DNA from: M3007 sp044350425
GTDB lineage: Bacteria > Bacteroidota > Bacteroidia > Chitinophagales > Saprospiraceae
NCBI GenBank assembly: GCA_044350425.1
Contig: JBILHS010000015.1
Span: forward strand, 1 to 64,000
DNA length: 64,000 nucleotides
Reading direction: 5' to 3'
Under the pieces are notes generated by a model. It had not been told where the DNA came from, did no database searches, and worked only from the letters and a program-made list of their open reading frames with translations. Shown in pieces: positions 27,304 to 35,928 of the stretch (position 1 is its first letter; each line of letters begins with the position of its first letter). The position numbers and the translations under genes were made by a program.

Positions 27304-30300
27304 ATGAACCGGTATTTACATCCGCTACTCATGCTTACTTGCTGGCTGTTTACAGCAGCAGGTCTGAACGCCCAGACGCCTGTGGCGTCGTATGCCTTTT
27401 TGGGCAGTGCAAAAGATCAATCAACTTTTGCCAATCACGGCTCGGTAAATGGCGCCACCCTTACGCAGGACCGCTTCGGCTGGCCAAACAGCGCGTTTTC
27501 CTTTGATGGCGTGCAAGGTGGCATCCGCGCCAACAACGCGGCGCAACTCAACTCTGCCAATGCAACGATCAGCTTTTGGATAAATCCAACAGCTTTCCCG
27601 GCGCAGGGAGAGGCCTATTTGCTTTCTTTCGGAGGCTGGCAGGAGCGTTGGAAGATCTCCATGCCTAACCACGGCAAGCCGGTTTTTACCACCCATGCCG
27701 GTGGCAACTGCTGCAGTGACATGGACTCTGGTACGCCCCTGACCATCGGATCCTGGACACATGTTGTGATGACACACGACGGCGCCAAAGACATCATCTA
27801 TTTCAATGGTGTACAGGTCAATGAAAAAAATGTGACCGGTGCACTGGATGCGACGGTTCATCCGCTGGGTATTGGTTACGACCCCATCGACAATGCCAAT
27901 TACTTTAATGGCGCACTCGATGAGGTACAATTGTTCAATACGGCTTTAACGGCACCTCAGATCGCAGCACTGTATGCCGCCCAAAACACAACGCCTGCTG
28001 TAGCTCAGGGCAAAGTGGCCGACTACCAATTCAACGGAGACGGAACAGACGACACCGCTTTTGGCAACCACGCTGACATTTCCAGTGCCACACTCGCTAC
28101 CGATCGTTTTGGCTTTGGAAACAGCGCCTTATTGATGAATGGAACAAGCAGTGAGGTAAGCGCCGCCAATGGTGCCCAGCTGAATTCAGGAACCACTACG
28201 GTAAGTTTTTGGGTGAAAGTCAATGCTTTGCCAGGCAATGGAGAAGCCTTCCTGTTCTCTTATGGTGGCTGGCAGGAACGCTTTAAGCTTTCTTTGCCTA
28301 CCCATGGCAAAGTGGTTTGGACCACCAACCATACCAATGGTATCTCTGATATGGATGCTGGTGGCGGCAATGAATTGCCTGTCGGTATCTGGAAGCAGGT
28401 CGTGGTAGTTCATGACGGAACCTCTGACAAGATTTTCATTGACGGCGTGCTGAAAGCCACCAAATCGGTGGTCGGGTTGCTCAATCCAACCACCAAGCCA
28501 CTTGGCATGGGATACAACGCCATTGACGGTGGCAACTGGTTTGATGGCGCACTCGACGATATTGGCATTTACAACTATGCCCTTTCTGATGCCGAAATTG
28601 TCAGCTTGTACACTGCAGAGTCTGCTTTCCCAGGTACGCCTAGCGACCTCGTAGCAGCTTACAGCCTGGATGGAAACGGCACCGATGAAACCCAATTCAG
28701 CAACGATGCTGTACTGGATGCTTCGGCCACGGCTACAACGAACCGTCATGGCTGGGCCTCCAACGCATTGAGCGGTTACGCTACGGCCGACAATTCTGCT
28801 GCAATGCAATCTGATTTTCAGACCATTAGTTTTTGGGTGAAACCCAATTCCCTTCCAGCTTCCGGTGAAGTATTTTTGCTTTCAAATGGCGGCTGGCAGG
28901 AGCGCTGGAAGATCTCTATGCCTTCACATGGCAAACCCGTTTTCACTACCCACGCTGGCGGCACTTGCTGCAGTGATATGGATTCAGGCACGCCGCTGAC
29001 AGTAGGTACCTGGACCCACGTGGCCATGACCCATGATGGTATAAAAGACATCATTTATTTCAATGGCGTACAAGTCAATGAGAAAAACGTTGCTGGCGCA
29101 CTGGACAAAACCAAACATCCATTCGGCATTGGCTATGATCCAATCGATAATGGCAGCTTTTTTGATGGCTCGATGGATGATGTAGCAATTTTCAGTCGCG
29201 CACTGTCTGCTGTGGAGATTGCAGGATTGTATGCTTTCCAGAATCAGACTCCGGTGGTTCCGGGCAATCTGGTGGCTGATTATCAATCCAACGGAAACGC
29301 CAGCGATGCGACCGGATATAGCAACCATGCAAGCGTACAGGGTGCACAACTTACAACCGACCGTTTTGGCAAATCCAACAAAGCCTATTCCTTCAATGGC
29401 GTGAACCAGTCGCTGGTAGCAGCCAATTCGCCGCAGTTGAATTCTGCCAACACGACCATTAGTTTTTGGGTGAAACCGGCCGCTTTCCCGGCCTCTGGTG
29501 AAGTGTTTATCCTATCAAACGGTGGCTGGCAGGAACGTTGGAAGATCTCGATGCCTGGTCACGGCAAACCCGTTTTCACCACGCACGCGGGTGGAAACTG
29601 TTGCAGCGATCTGGATTCGGGTACGCCGCTTACACTCGGCACCTGGACACATGTGGTCATGACCCACGATGGTACAAAAGACATCATCTATTTCGATGGG
29701 GTACAGGTCAATGAGAAAACCGCCCTGGGTGCGCTGGATGTGACCACCAAACCACTGGGTATTGGTTTTGACCCGATTGACAACAATTACTTCTTCAATG
29801 GTTCGCTGGACGAAGTACAGGTTTATAATGTTGCATTAAATGCCGCTGAGGTTGCAGCATTGTATGCTACGCAAAATCAGGCTCCAACCAACCCAGATAC
29901 AGAAGCCCCTTGCGCGCCGCTGAATCTTACTGCAGGTGTTGATTTTACCAACGTACATCTTTCCTGGCTTCCAGCGATGGACAACGTCGGTGTAGTGGCC
30001 TACAACGTTTACCAAAACGGTGTCTTGATCGCTACAACAGCTGACCTGCATGCCTTTATTGCCGGACTGACTCCTTTGACCGACTATGTATTTGGCGTGT
30101 CGGCGGTGGATGCTGCAGGCAATGAATCCCTGATCAGTACACTGAAAGTGACTTCCGGACTGGATCAGACACCTGATACAGAAGCACCTACGGTACCTGG
30201 AAATATCGGCGGAACCGCTGCATCTAACTCTGTATTGGTCACCTGGGATCCTTCTACGGACAATGTGCTGGTAGCAGGATATGTGGTTTTGGTAGATGGT

Positions 30301-31401
30301 GTATTTTTTGATTCGGTGTCTGCTGCCACCCTTTCGGTTTTCATCGGCGGACTGGATCCAACCACACTGTATACTTTCGAAGTGTACGCTTATGACCCAT
30401 CCGGCAACAATTCGGCAGCTGCTGAATTGACCCTTAGCACCACTTTACCGGTGGATACCGGCGAACCAGGTATGATCGCGCACTATCCGTTTGATGGCGA
30501 TGCGAAAGATGCCACCCCTTATAACAATGATGGCGTCATTGGTGGCAATCCGGTGTTTGAAGTGCCTACCCACCCGAATGGGGGTGGCCAGAACATCAAA
30601 TTTGACGGATTACAAGACTCAGTTTTGGTTCCTAATGCCGTGCAGTTGATCTCTGATTACACCACGGTTTCTTTTTGGATCCGTGTGGATGGTACCAACC
30701 CGGCTGTAGCTGAATCCTATGTGATCGATTTCGGCCACTGGAGTGAGCGCTGGAAGATCTCGCTGCCACAACACTTGAAAATTGTGTGGACAACGAACAG
30801 CAACAACGTACAATTCCCGGTATTCATCTCAGACATGGACAGCGGCGATGGCAACGAAATGGTGAAAACCTTTTGGTGGTACGTCACCATGGTACACGAT
30901 GGCGCCAACGATATCATATATGTCAATGGACAACAAACCAATATCAAGCCGGCCTTAGGAAAGTTGAACACGACCGCTCGTCCGCTGTGCTTTGGTAGCA
31001 ATCCGATCGAGGGTGGCCAATATTTCATTGGCGCACTGGACAATGTGAAGCTCTACAACAAAGCTTTGACAGCGGGAGAAATCCAACAACTCTTTAACAC
31101 CGGTACAACGGCTACCAAGGACTTGTTGCCCAGTGGCTTGAAAAATCTGGTATTGTCTGTTTCGCCCAATCCGACAGTGGATGTGCTGACGGTCAAACAC
31201 GCTTTCAATGGCAATCAACCGCTTTTGGTGCGTGTATTTGATGCTGCAGGCAGACAGGTGGATGATCTGCATTTTGCAAAAAATGAAGTTCCAGGTGGCC
31301 AGTTTTCGCTGAATGTGCATAACTACACGCCGGGTAATTACACGCTTGACTTCGTGTTGGGTGGTAAGAACATTGGAGCAGTACAGTTTAATAAGCAGTA
31401 A
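27304..31401 (+). CDS. Giant secreted five-LamG / two-FN3 protein with T9SS sorting domain
   Basis: A signal peptide (ends GLNAQ) is followed by four tandem LamG-type domains starting near residues 25, 234, 447 and 654. Two fibronectin type III modules (near 867 and 958) come next, then a fifth LamG near 1054 and a type A sorting domain (LSVSPNPTVDVLTVKH). Total 1365 residues. The LamG units share long stretches such as GGWQERWKISMP and FTTHAGG, and copies 1, 3 and 4 are nearly identical at the DNA level, so copy number may change by recombination. There is no catalytic domain. It probably works as a multivalent surface glycan binder beside the protein at 23956. Confidence 0.85.
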   Translation: MNRYLHPLLMLTCWLFTAAGLNAQTPVASYAFLGSAKDQSTFANHGSVNGATLTQDRFGWPNSAFSFDGVQGGIRANNAAQLNSANATISFWINPTAFPAQGEAYLLSFGGWQERWKISMPNHGKPVFTTHAGGNCCSDMDSGTPLTIGSWTHVVMTHDGAKDIIYFNGVQVNEKNVTGALDATVHPLGIGYDPIDNANYFNGALDEVQLFNTALTAPQIAALYAAQNTTPAVAQGKVADYQFNGDGTDDTAFGNHADISSATLATDRFGFGNSALLMNGTSSEVSAANGAQLNSGTTTVSFWVKVNALPGNGEAFLFSYGGWQERFKLSLPTHGKVVWTTNHTNGISDMDAGGGNELPVGIWKQVVVVHDGTSDKIFIDGVLKATKSVVGLLNPTTKPLGMGYNAIDGGNWFDGALDDIGIYNYALSDAEIVSLYTAESAFPGTPSDLVAAYSLDGNGTDETQFSNDAVLDASATATTNRHGWASNALSGYATADNSAAMQSDFQTISFWVKPNSLPASGEVFLLSNGGWQERWKISMPSHGKPVFTTHAGGTCCSDMDSGTPLTVGTWTHVAMTHDGIKDIIYFNGVQVNEKNVAGALDKTKHPFGIGYDPIDNGSFFDGSMDDVAIFSRALSAVEIAGLYAFQNQTPVVPGNLVADYQSNGNASDATGYSNHASVQGAQLTTDRFGKSNKAYSFNGVNQSLVAANSPQLNSANTTISFWVKPAAFPASGEVFILSNGGWQERWKISMPGHGKPVFTTHAGGNCCSDLDSGTPLTLGTWTHVVMTHDGTKDIIYFDGVQVNEKTALGALDVTTKPLGIGFDPIDNNYFFNGSLDEVQVYNVALNAAEVAALYATQNQAPTNPDTEAPCAPLNLTAGVDFTNVHLSWLPAMDNVGVVAYNVYQNGVLIATTADLHAFIAGLTPLTDYVFGVSAVDAAGNESLISTLKVTSGLDQTPDTEAPTVPGNIGGTAASNSVLVTWDPSTDNVLVAGYVVLVDGVFFDSVSAATLSVFIGGLDPTTLYTFEVYAYDPSGNNSAAAELTLSTTLPVDTGEPGMIAHYPFDGDAKDATPYNNDGVIGGNPVFEVPTHPNGGGQNIKFDGLQDSVLVPNAVQLISDYTTVSFWIRVDGTNPAVAESYVIDFGHWSERWKISLPQHLKIVWTTNSNNVQFPVFISDMDSGDGNEMVKTFWWYVTMVHDGANDIIYVNGQQTNIKPALGKLNTTARPLCFGSNPIEGGQYFIGALDNVKLYNKALTAGEIQQLFNTGTTATKDLLPSGLKNLVLSVSPNPTVDVLTVKHAFNGNQPLLVRVFDAAGRQVDDLHFAKNEVPGGQFSLNVHNYTPGNYTLDFVLGGKNIGAVQFNKQ

Positions 31402-31404
31402 AGA

Positions 31405-31520
31405 GACGGTTGACGGTCGACGGTACACGGTCGACGGTGCATGGGAAACCACGTACCGTAAACCGTGTACCGTAAACCGTGTACCGTAAACCGTGTACCG
31501 TCCACCGTTAACCGTAAACA
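31405..31520. repeat. 14-bp tandem repeats and inverted copies just upstream of GH130
   Basis: Three to four copies of a unit ACCGTAAACCGTGT run from about 31454 to 31500, preceded by the same core in the opposite orientation (GACGGTCGACGGTACACGGT, from 31413). The array ends about eight nt before the GH130 ATG at 31526. The unit differs at one position from the moeA array unit at 11190 (ACCGT versus CCCGT). Confidence 0.9.
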
Positions 31521-31525
31521 CGACC

Positions 31526-32578
31526 ATGGCAAAACGATTTCCTAGTAATCCTATACTAACAACAAAAGACATCAACCCCAGTCAACCAGATTTAGTGGTA
31601 GAATGTGTGTTGAATCCAGGTGTATTTCAATTGGAAGGAAAAATCTGGATGATACTACGTGTGGCAGAACGGCCGGTTCAAAAAGAAGGCAAGATCTCCT
31701 TTCCGATTTTGCGTCCGGATGGCAGCATGGAAATTTTAGAATTTGAAAAAGACGACCCTCAACTCAATCTATCTGATGCCCGGATGGTGGGCTATCAGGA
31801 CAAAACCTACCTTTCTACCATTTCTCACCTCCGCCTGGTGTGCAGCGAGGATGGCGAACATTTTTATGAACCCGACGATTTTCCGACTAAAATATTTGGG
31901 CAAGGTGCGCTCGAAACATTCGGCATAGAAGACTGCCGGGTGAGTTTTTTTGACGACACTTATCACCTGACCTACACGCAGGTGTCCGAAAATGGCGTGG
32001 GTGTCGGCCTGATGCGCACCAAAGACTGGCAACAATTTTCCAGAGAAGGCATGATCCTCCCCCCCCATAACAAGGATTGCGCCCTTTTTGAAGAAAAAAT
32101 TGGCGACCAGTATTTCTGTCTACATCGGCCTTCGGGCCTTTCGCTGGGCGGCAATTTTATCTGGATCGCTGCTTCGCCCGATCTCCTGCATTGGGGCCAG
32201 CACACCTGTATCATGCGTACCCGGGAAGGCTGGTGGGACAGTGCCCGCATTGGAGCAGGGGCCGCACCGATCAAAACCGCTGAAGGCTGGCTGGAAATTT
32301 ATCACGGCGCAGACGCACAGCATCGTTATTGTCTCGGAGCGGTCCTGCTCGATTTAAAAGATCCGACCAAAGTGCTGGCGCGCTCGCAGGATCCATTGTT
32401 GGAGCCCGTAGCCGATTACGAGAAAACCGGCTTTTTTGGCAACGTGGTATTTACTAATGGTCATCTGGTTCACGGGGATGAAATCACGATGTATTATGGA
32501 GCTTCGGATGAAGTGATCTGTGGGGCTAAGTTTTCGGTGGAGGAGATTTTGTCAGGTTTAAAATCTGGAAAAAGTTGA
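31526..32578 (+). CDS. GH130-family glycoside phosphorylase/hydrolase (mannoside-type)
   Basis: The start at 31526 (MAKRFPSNPILTT) is preferred over 31493, which lies within the repeat array. The five-bladed propeller pattern includes CVLNPGVFQLEGKIWMILRV, ARMVGYQDKTYLSTISHLRL, GIEDCRVSFFDDTYHLTYT, NKDCALFEEKIGDQYFCLHR and GAGAAPIKTAEGWLEIYHGA. GH130 enzymes phosphorolyse beta-mannosides (mannosyl-glucose, mannobiose, mannosyl-GlcNAc), and some members hydrolyse. There is no signal peptide, so it acts in the cytoplasm on imported sugar. It pairs naturally with the MFS transporter at 33482. Subfamily and substrate cannot be set by eye. Confidence 0.88.
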   Translation: MAKRFPSNPILTTKDINPSQPDLVVECVLNPGVFQLEGKIWMILRVAERPVQKEGKISFPILRPDGSMEILEFEKDDPQLNLSDARMVGYQDKTYLSTISHLRLVCSEDGEHFYEPDDFPTKIFGQGALETFGIEDCRVSFFDDTYHLTYTQVSENGVGVGLMRTKDWQQFSREGMILPPHNKDCALFEEKIGDQYFCLHRPSGLSLGGNFIWIAASPDLLHWGQHTCIMRTREGWWDSARIGAGAAPIKTAEGWLEIYHGADAQHRYCLGAVLLDLKDPTKVLARSQDPLLEPVADYEKTGFFGNVVFTNGHLVHGDEITMYYGASDEVICGAKFSVEEILSGLKSGKS

Positions 32579-32593
32579 GAAAACCGTTTCAGG

Positions 32594-32685
32594 CCCACGA
32601 TTAAAGTCGTGGGTTGAGTTTAACCCACGACTTTAGTCGTGGGCCTGAAAGTGATAAAGTGCCGATCCTAACCGATTTATCGGTT
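32594..32685. repeat. REP-like hairpins on the 3' side of the Y1 transposase (copy 2, left part)
   Basis: Two outer-type hairpins, CCCACGATTAAAGTCGTGGG (32594-32613, one base changed from perfect pairing) and CCCACGACTTTAGTCGTGGG (32624-32643), are followed by the inner hairpin AACCGATTTATCGGTT (32670-32685). The arrangement differs from the solo copy: the two outer hairpins are adjacent and only one inner hairpin is present. It ends 16 nt before the stop codon of the transposase. Confidence 0.92.
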
Positions 32686-32700
32686 TTCACAAGGATAAGC

Positions 32701-33156
32701 TCATTCTTCTCCATCAAAATCGTCTAAATTCTCCAATTCATGCAGTTTAATAAATTTCTGGTATTCTTCTTCGAAAGTCATTTTCTTATGGTGTTCCTTC
32801 TGTTTTCCAATGTATCCGCGCAGTGTAGAAACCTGAGATTCACTGGTAGAAAATGCGCCAAAGCCAACTTGCCAGGCAAACTTTCGATCCAACAACTTTG
32901 ACTGATTGATGCTATGGGAAGATGCTCCTTTGACTTGTTTCATTACTTGACGAATAGTCAGATCCGGATGGAGGAGAAATTGCGCGTGAACGTGATCAGC
33001 AGTGCCATTAAGACTGTCCAAATGACATTTACATTTCGCAAATTCTTCGCGAATAAATCCGTGAACGGGTACTTCAATTTCAGGAGTAATAACCGCTTCT
33101 CGATATTTTACTCCGATGATAGCATGGATCCAGATTTTGATTTTTGAGTGAGACAT
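32701..33156 (-). CDS. IS200-like / REP-associated Y1 (HUH) transposase
   Basis: The protein has 151 residues. An HUH motif is at 55-57 (ADHVHAQFLL) and a C-terminal helix carries the likely nucleophile Y115 (STLRGYIGKQKEHHKK). The segment WQVGFGAFSTSESQ is typical of the Y1 family. These enzymes cut and join single-stranded DNA at hairpins. The gene is intact and flanked on both sides by the CCCACGAC and AACCGAT hairpins. No TnpB is present. It splits the carbohydrate locus between GH130 and the MFS gene. Whether it is a true RAYT or an IS200-type TnpA depends on phylogeny. Confidence 0.9.
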   Translation of the reverse strand: MSHSKIKIWIHAIIGVKYREAVITPEIEVPVHGFIREEFAKCKCHLDSLNGTADHVHAQFLLHPDLTIRQVMKQVKGASSHSINQSKLLDRKFAWQVGFGAFSTSESQVSTLRGYIGKQKEHHKKMTFEEEYQKFIKLHELENLDDFDGEE

Positions 33157-33206
33157 GATTTGAATTGTGTTTTCAATTTGAATAAATGGTGTTTGTATAT
33201 TCTTTC

Positions 33207-33353
33207 AACCCACGACTTCAGTCGTGGGGCGGTGACGGGATCATAATTGGTGTAACCGATTTATCGGTTTTTACCTTAAGCGTTTGATCTGAAACCGATA
33301 AATCGGTTAGAAAAAAGAAGATTTGCTCTTACCCACGACTGAAGTCGTGGGTT
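33207..33353. repeat. REP-like composite palindrome on the 5' side of the Y1 transposase (copy 2, right part)
   Basis: The same four-hairpin plan as the solo copy between susC and susD: outer CCCACGACTTCAGTCGTGGG (33209-33228) and its reverse complement (33332-33351), inner AACCGATTTATCGGTT (33254-33269) and its reverse complement (33293-33308). The hairpins are identical in sequence to 21188-21324, while the spacers between them differ. It lies in the 325-bp gap 33157-33481, which otherwise has no gene. Confidence 0.93.
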
Positions 33354-33481
33354 GAAAAAAAGTACGACTGCTTTTTAAGTCTTATGAAATGCTTTATAAA
33401 AATAGTGATTTTCCTGATCCCTTCCAAATTTTTTCATGAACTAATGATCAATTTATCTACTAAACTGACGGCCTTTCGATC

Positions 33482-34747
33482 ATGATGAATAAACTTTCAC
33501 AAGAATTCCAATTCTTCCGCTCCCATCCACTCGGCATGCGGACCCTCCTGCTCACCAACCTCATCTATGCGCTGGTGATGCCGATAGTTGAATTGTTTGT
33601 CGGGGCATATATCATGCGCAATTCTGAGGACATCAGTCTGGTGGTCATTTTCCAGCTGGCGGTGTACACGGGCATTCCGCTTACCTTCATGATTAATGGT
33701 TATTTGCTCAATCACTTTCCTGTGGCGCGGATGTATTCTCTGGGCATGTTGCTGAGTGGCGTATCTATGTTTGCCATGATGTCCCTGGATAACCTGGATA
33801 CGTTCGGGGTCTTTGTGGCGGGCCTGATCATGGGTTTATCTTATGGCTTTTTCTGGGCAAACCGCGATTTTCTGGCCCTGAATACGACCAAGGATGCAAA
33901 CCGAAACTATTACTACGGTATAGAAACCTTCTTTTATACCGTCACCGGGATCGTTGTGCCGCTGGCTGCCGGGGCATTTATAGCCTCCACGGAGCAAAAT
34001 GGCTGGTTCAATGGAAACGTCAATGTGGCCTATCATGGACTTACTATCGGGGTGTTTGCACTTTCGGTATTTGCCTCTGTTTTGGTGCATCGCGGCAAGT
34101 TTCAGAACCCGAAAAGAGCTCCGTTTCTCTTTTTCAATTTTAACAGACTCTGGAACAAAATGCTCGGACTGGCTGCGCTCAAAGGCGTGGCACAGGGTTA
34201 TATCGTGACTGCCCCAACCATGTTGATCCTGACGCTGGTGGGTAAAGAAGGATCCCTTGGACTCATTACGAGTATCGGGGCAGCCTTGTCAGCAGTTTTG
34301 CTCTATGTTTTGGGGCGTATCACCGGACCGCAGCACCGGCTGATGATCTATGGGATCGGTTGTGGATTGTTCGTGCTGGGCGCTTTGTCCAACGCCGGAT
34401 TGTATTCAGCACAGGGCGTGATCCTGTTCATGTTGTGCCTGCTGTTTGCCCGCCCACTGCTTGATATCGCTTATTTCCCGATACAGTTAAATGTGATTGA
34501 TGTGGTAGCCGCGAAAGAAGGCCGCAATGAGTTTGCCTATATTTTCAATCATGAACTGGGCTTATACCTGGGTCGTCTGCTCGGCTGCGGATTGTTCATC
34601 ATCCTGGCCCGGTATGTCAGCGAATATGTGGCCCTGCGGTATGCCTTGCTGGTGATCGCCTCGGTGCATTTTCTGGGATTTTTTGCCATGAAGGGTATTG
34701 TGCGGGATTTGGGGAAACAACAATCTCCTGTAACCCCGGAGGTTTAG
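33482..34747 (+). CDS. MFS transporter
   Basis: This is a 421-residue polytopic membrane protein with about 12 hydrophobic helices, for example MRTLLLTNLIYALVMPIVEL and GVFVAGLIMGLSYGFFWANR, the latter around residues 111-130. The fold matches the major facilitator superfamily, though the classic loop 2-3 motif is weak. It lies between GH130 and the Gfo/Idh/MocA gene. Probable role: import of the oligosaccharide released outside, or of its GH130 product, across the inner membrane. The substrate is inferred from context only. Confidence 0.85.
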   Translation: MMNKLSQEFQFFRSHPLGMRTLLLTNLIYALVMPIVELFVGAYIMRNSEDISLVVIFQLAVYTGIPLTFMINGYLLNHFPVARMYSLGMLLSGVSMFAMMSLDNLDTFGVFVAGLIMGLSYGFFWANRDFLALNTTKDANRNYYYGIETFFYTVTGIVVPLAAGAFIASTEQNGWFNGNVNVAYHGLTIGVFALSVFASVLVHRGKFQNPKRAPFLFFNFNRLWNKMLGLAALKGVAQGYIVTAPTMLILTLVGKEGSLGLITSIGAALSAVLLYVLGRITGPQHRLMIYGIGCGLFVLGALSNAGLYSAQGVILFMLCLLFARPLLDIAYFPIQLNVIDVVAAKEGRNEFAYIFNHELGLYLGRLLGCGLFIILARYVSEYVALRYALLVIASVHFLGFFAMKGIVRDLGKQQSPVTPEV

Positions 34748-34761
34748 CAAACTTTAGAAAA

Positions 34762-35928
34762 ATGCGTGTATACAACATAGGCATCATAGGCTATGGCGGT
34801 TTTGGCAAATACCTGCACAATGCCTGGAAGCCACTTGAAAACGTACGGGTGGTAGCCATTGCTGACAAAAATGCGAATGCACTAAACGTCCCAGCCGGGG
34901 TAAAAGCCTTTAGCGACTGGCGCACCCTCCTGCTTGAAAAAGAAATTGACGCAATAGCAATCGTCACCGAACCTTCCACCCATGAGGAGATCGCTACAGC
35001 CTGCATGGAAGCCGGCAAGCATGTGCTCATTGAAAAACCATTGGCCATTACGCTTTCCGCTGCCGAAAAGATCATTCAGACCCGCGACCGGACGGAAACC
35101 GTGGCAGCTATTGATTTCATCATGCGTTTCAACCCGCTTCTACAAGCCATAAGGAGTTTGACGCAACAAGGAGTTTTTGGAAAACTACGAAGGGTGGATG
35201 TTGAAAACTATGCCCAGGATGAACAACTTCCACCCGAACATTGGTTCTGGCATCCCGAACGTTCCGGTGGGATACTGATTGAACATGCTGTGCATTTCAT
35301 CGATCTGGTTCACTTTTTCGCTCCGGCTAAGATCCTGAAAGTGAATGGTTTGAAACATGATCGAAACCCTCAGCAAGAAGATCAGATCATGGCAAATGTG
35401 CTCTACGAAGGTGGATTGATTGCAACCCATTACCACTCGTTTGCCCGCCCGGGATTTTTTGAGATTACCAAAATAAAACTGGCCTATGACCTTGCTGATA
35501 TTGAATTGCAAGGATGGATTCCTCTGGGAGGAACCCTGCGGGCACTGGTCAATCCACAAACGAAAGAAACCTTGCTTGCCTGCCCGTTTTTTGAATGGAG
35601 TGAGTCTGTCTCCATAGAAAATGCCGCTGACGAATCGAGACCAAAGGGTTGGGGTGTCTCCGATCTTACTGGGAGCTCAAACCCGAATACCATTTGTGCT
35701 GGCGGAATTCCGTACAAGGTCAATGAAATGCTCACTGGTAAATTCCAGATGAACCAATCCAAGCAGGAGGTGTATGCCGACTGTGTCCGGGCATCCTTGC
35801 TGGATGTGCTGAAAAAAATTGAAAATCCCGAACATCAACTTACAGCCTCCCTGGAAACTGGATCAGAGAGTTTGGAAGTCGCCGTCCTTGCTACTGAGTC
35901 GGCGAGAACACAGCATAAAATACTATGA
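34762..35928 (+). CDS. Gfo/Idh/MocA-family NAD(P)-dependent oxidoreductase
   Basis: The protein has 388 residues. The Rossmann loop GIIGYGGFGKYLHNAW is at about 7-22. The family EKP motif appears in GKHVLIEKPLAIT and DFIMRFNPLLQAI follows. A C-terminal alpha/beta half has GGILIEHAVHFIDLVHFF, which carries the usual catalytic His region. Such enzymes oxidise, reduce or epimerise sugars. The gene starts 15 nt after the MFS gene and overlaps the next gene by 4 nt, so these three are co-transcribed. It likely processes the sugar delivered by this locus. Confidence 0.9.
   Translation: MRVYNIGIIGYGGFGKYLHNAWKPLENVRVVAIADKNANALNVPAGVKAFSDWRTLLLEKEIDAIAIVTEPSTHEEIATACMEAGKHVLIEKPLAITLSAAEKIIQTRDRTETVAAIDFIMRFNPLLQAIRSLTQQGVFGKLRRVDVENYAQDEQLPPEHWFWHPERSGGILIEHAVHFIDLVHFFAPAKILKVNGLKHDRNPQQEDQIMANVLYEGGLIATHYHSFARPGFFEITKIKLAYDLADIELQGWIPLGGTLRALVNPQTKETLLACPFFEWSESVSIENAADESRPKGWGVSDLTGSSNPNTICAGGIPYKVNEMLTGKFQMNQSKQEVYADCVRASLLDVLKKIENPEHQLTASLETGSESLEVAVLATESARTQHKIL

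Noticed and set aside
31338..31532. Minus-strand frame across the repeat before GH130
   Set aside because: It is a translation of the repeat array and overlaps the end of the LamG gene.
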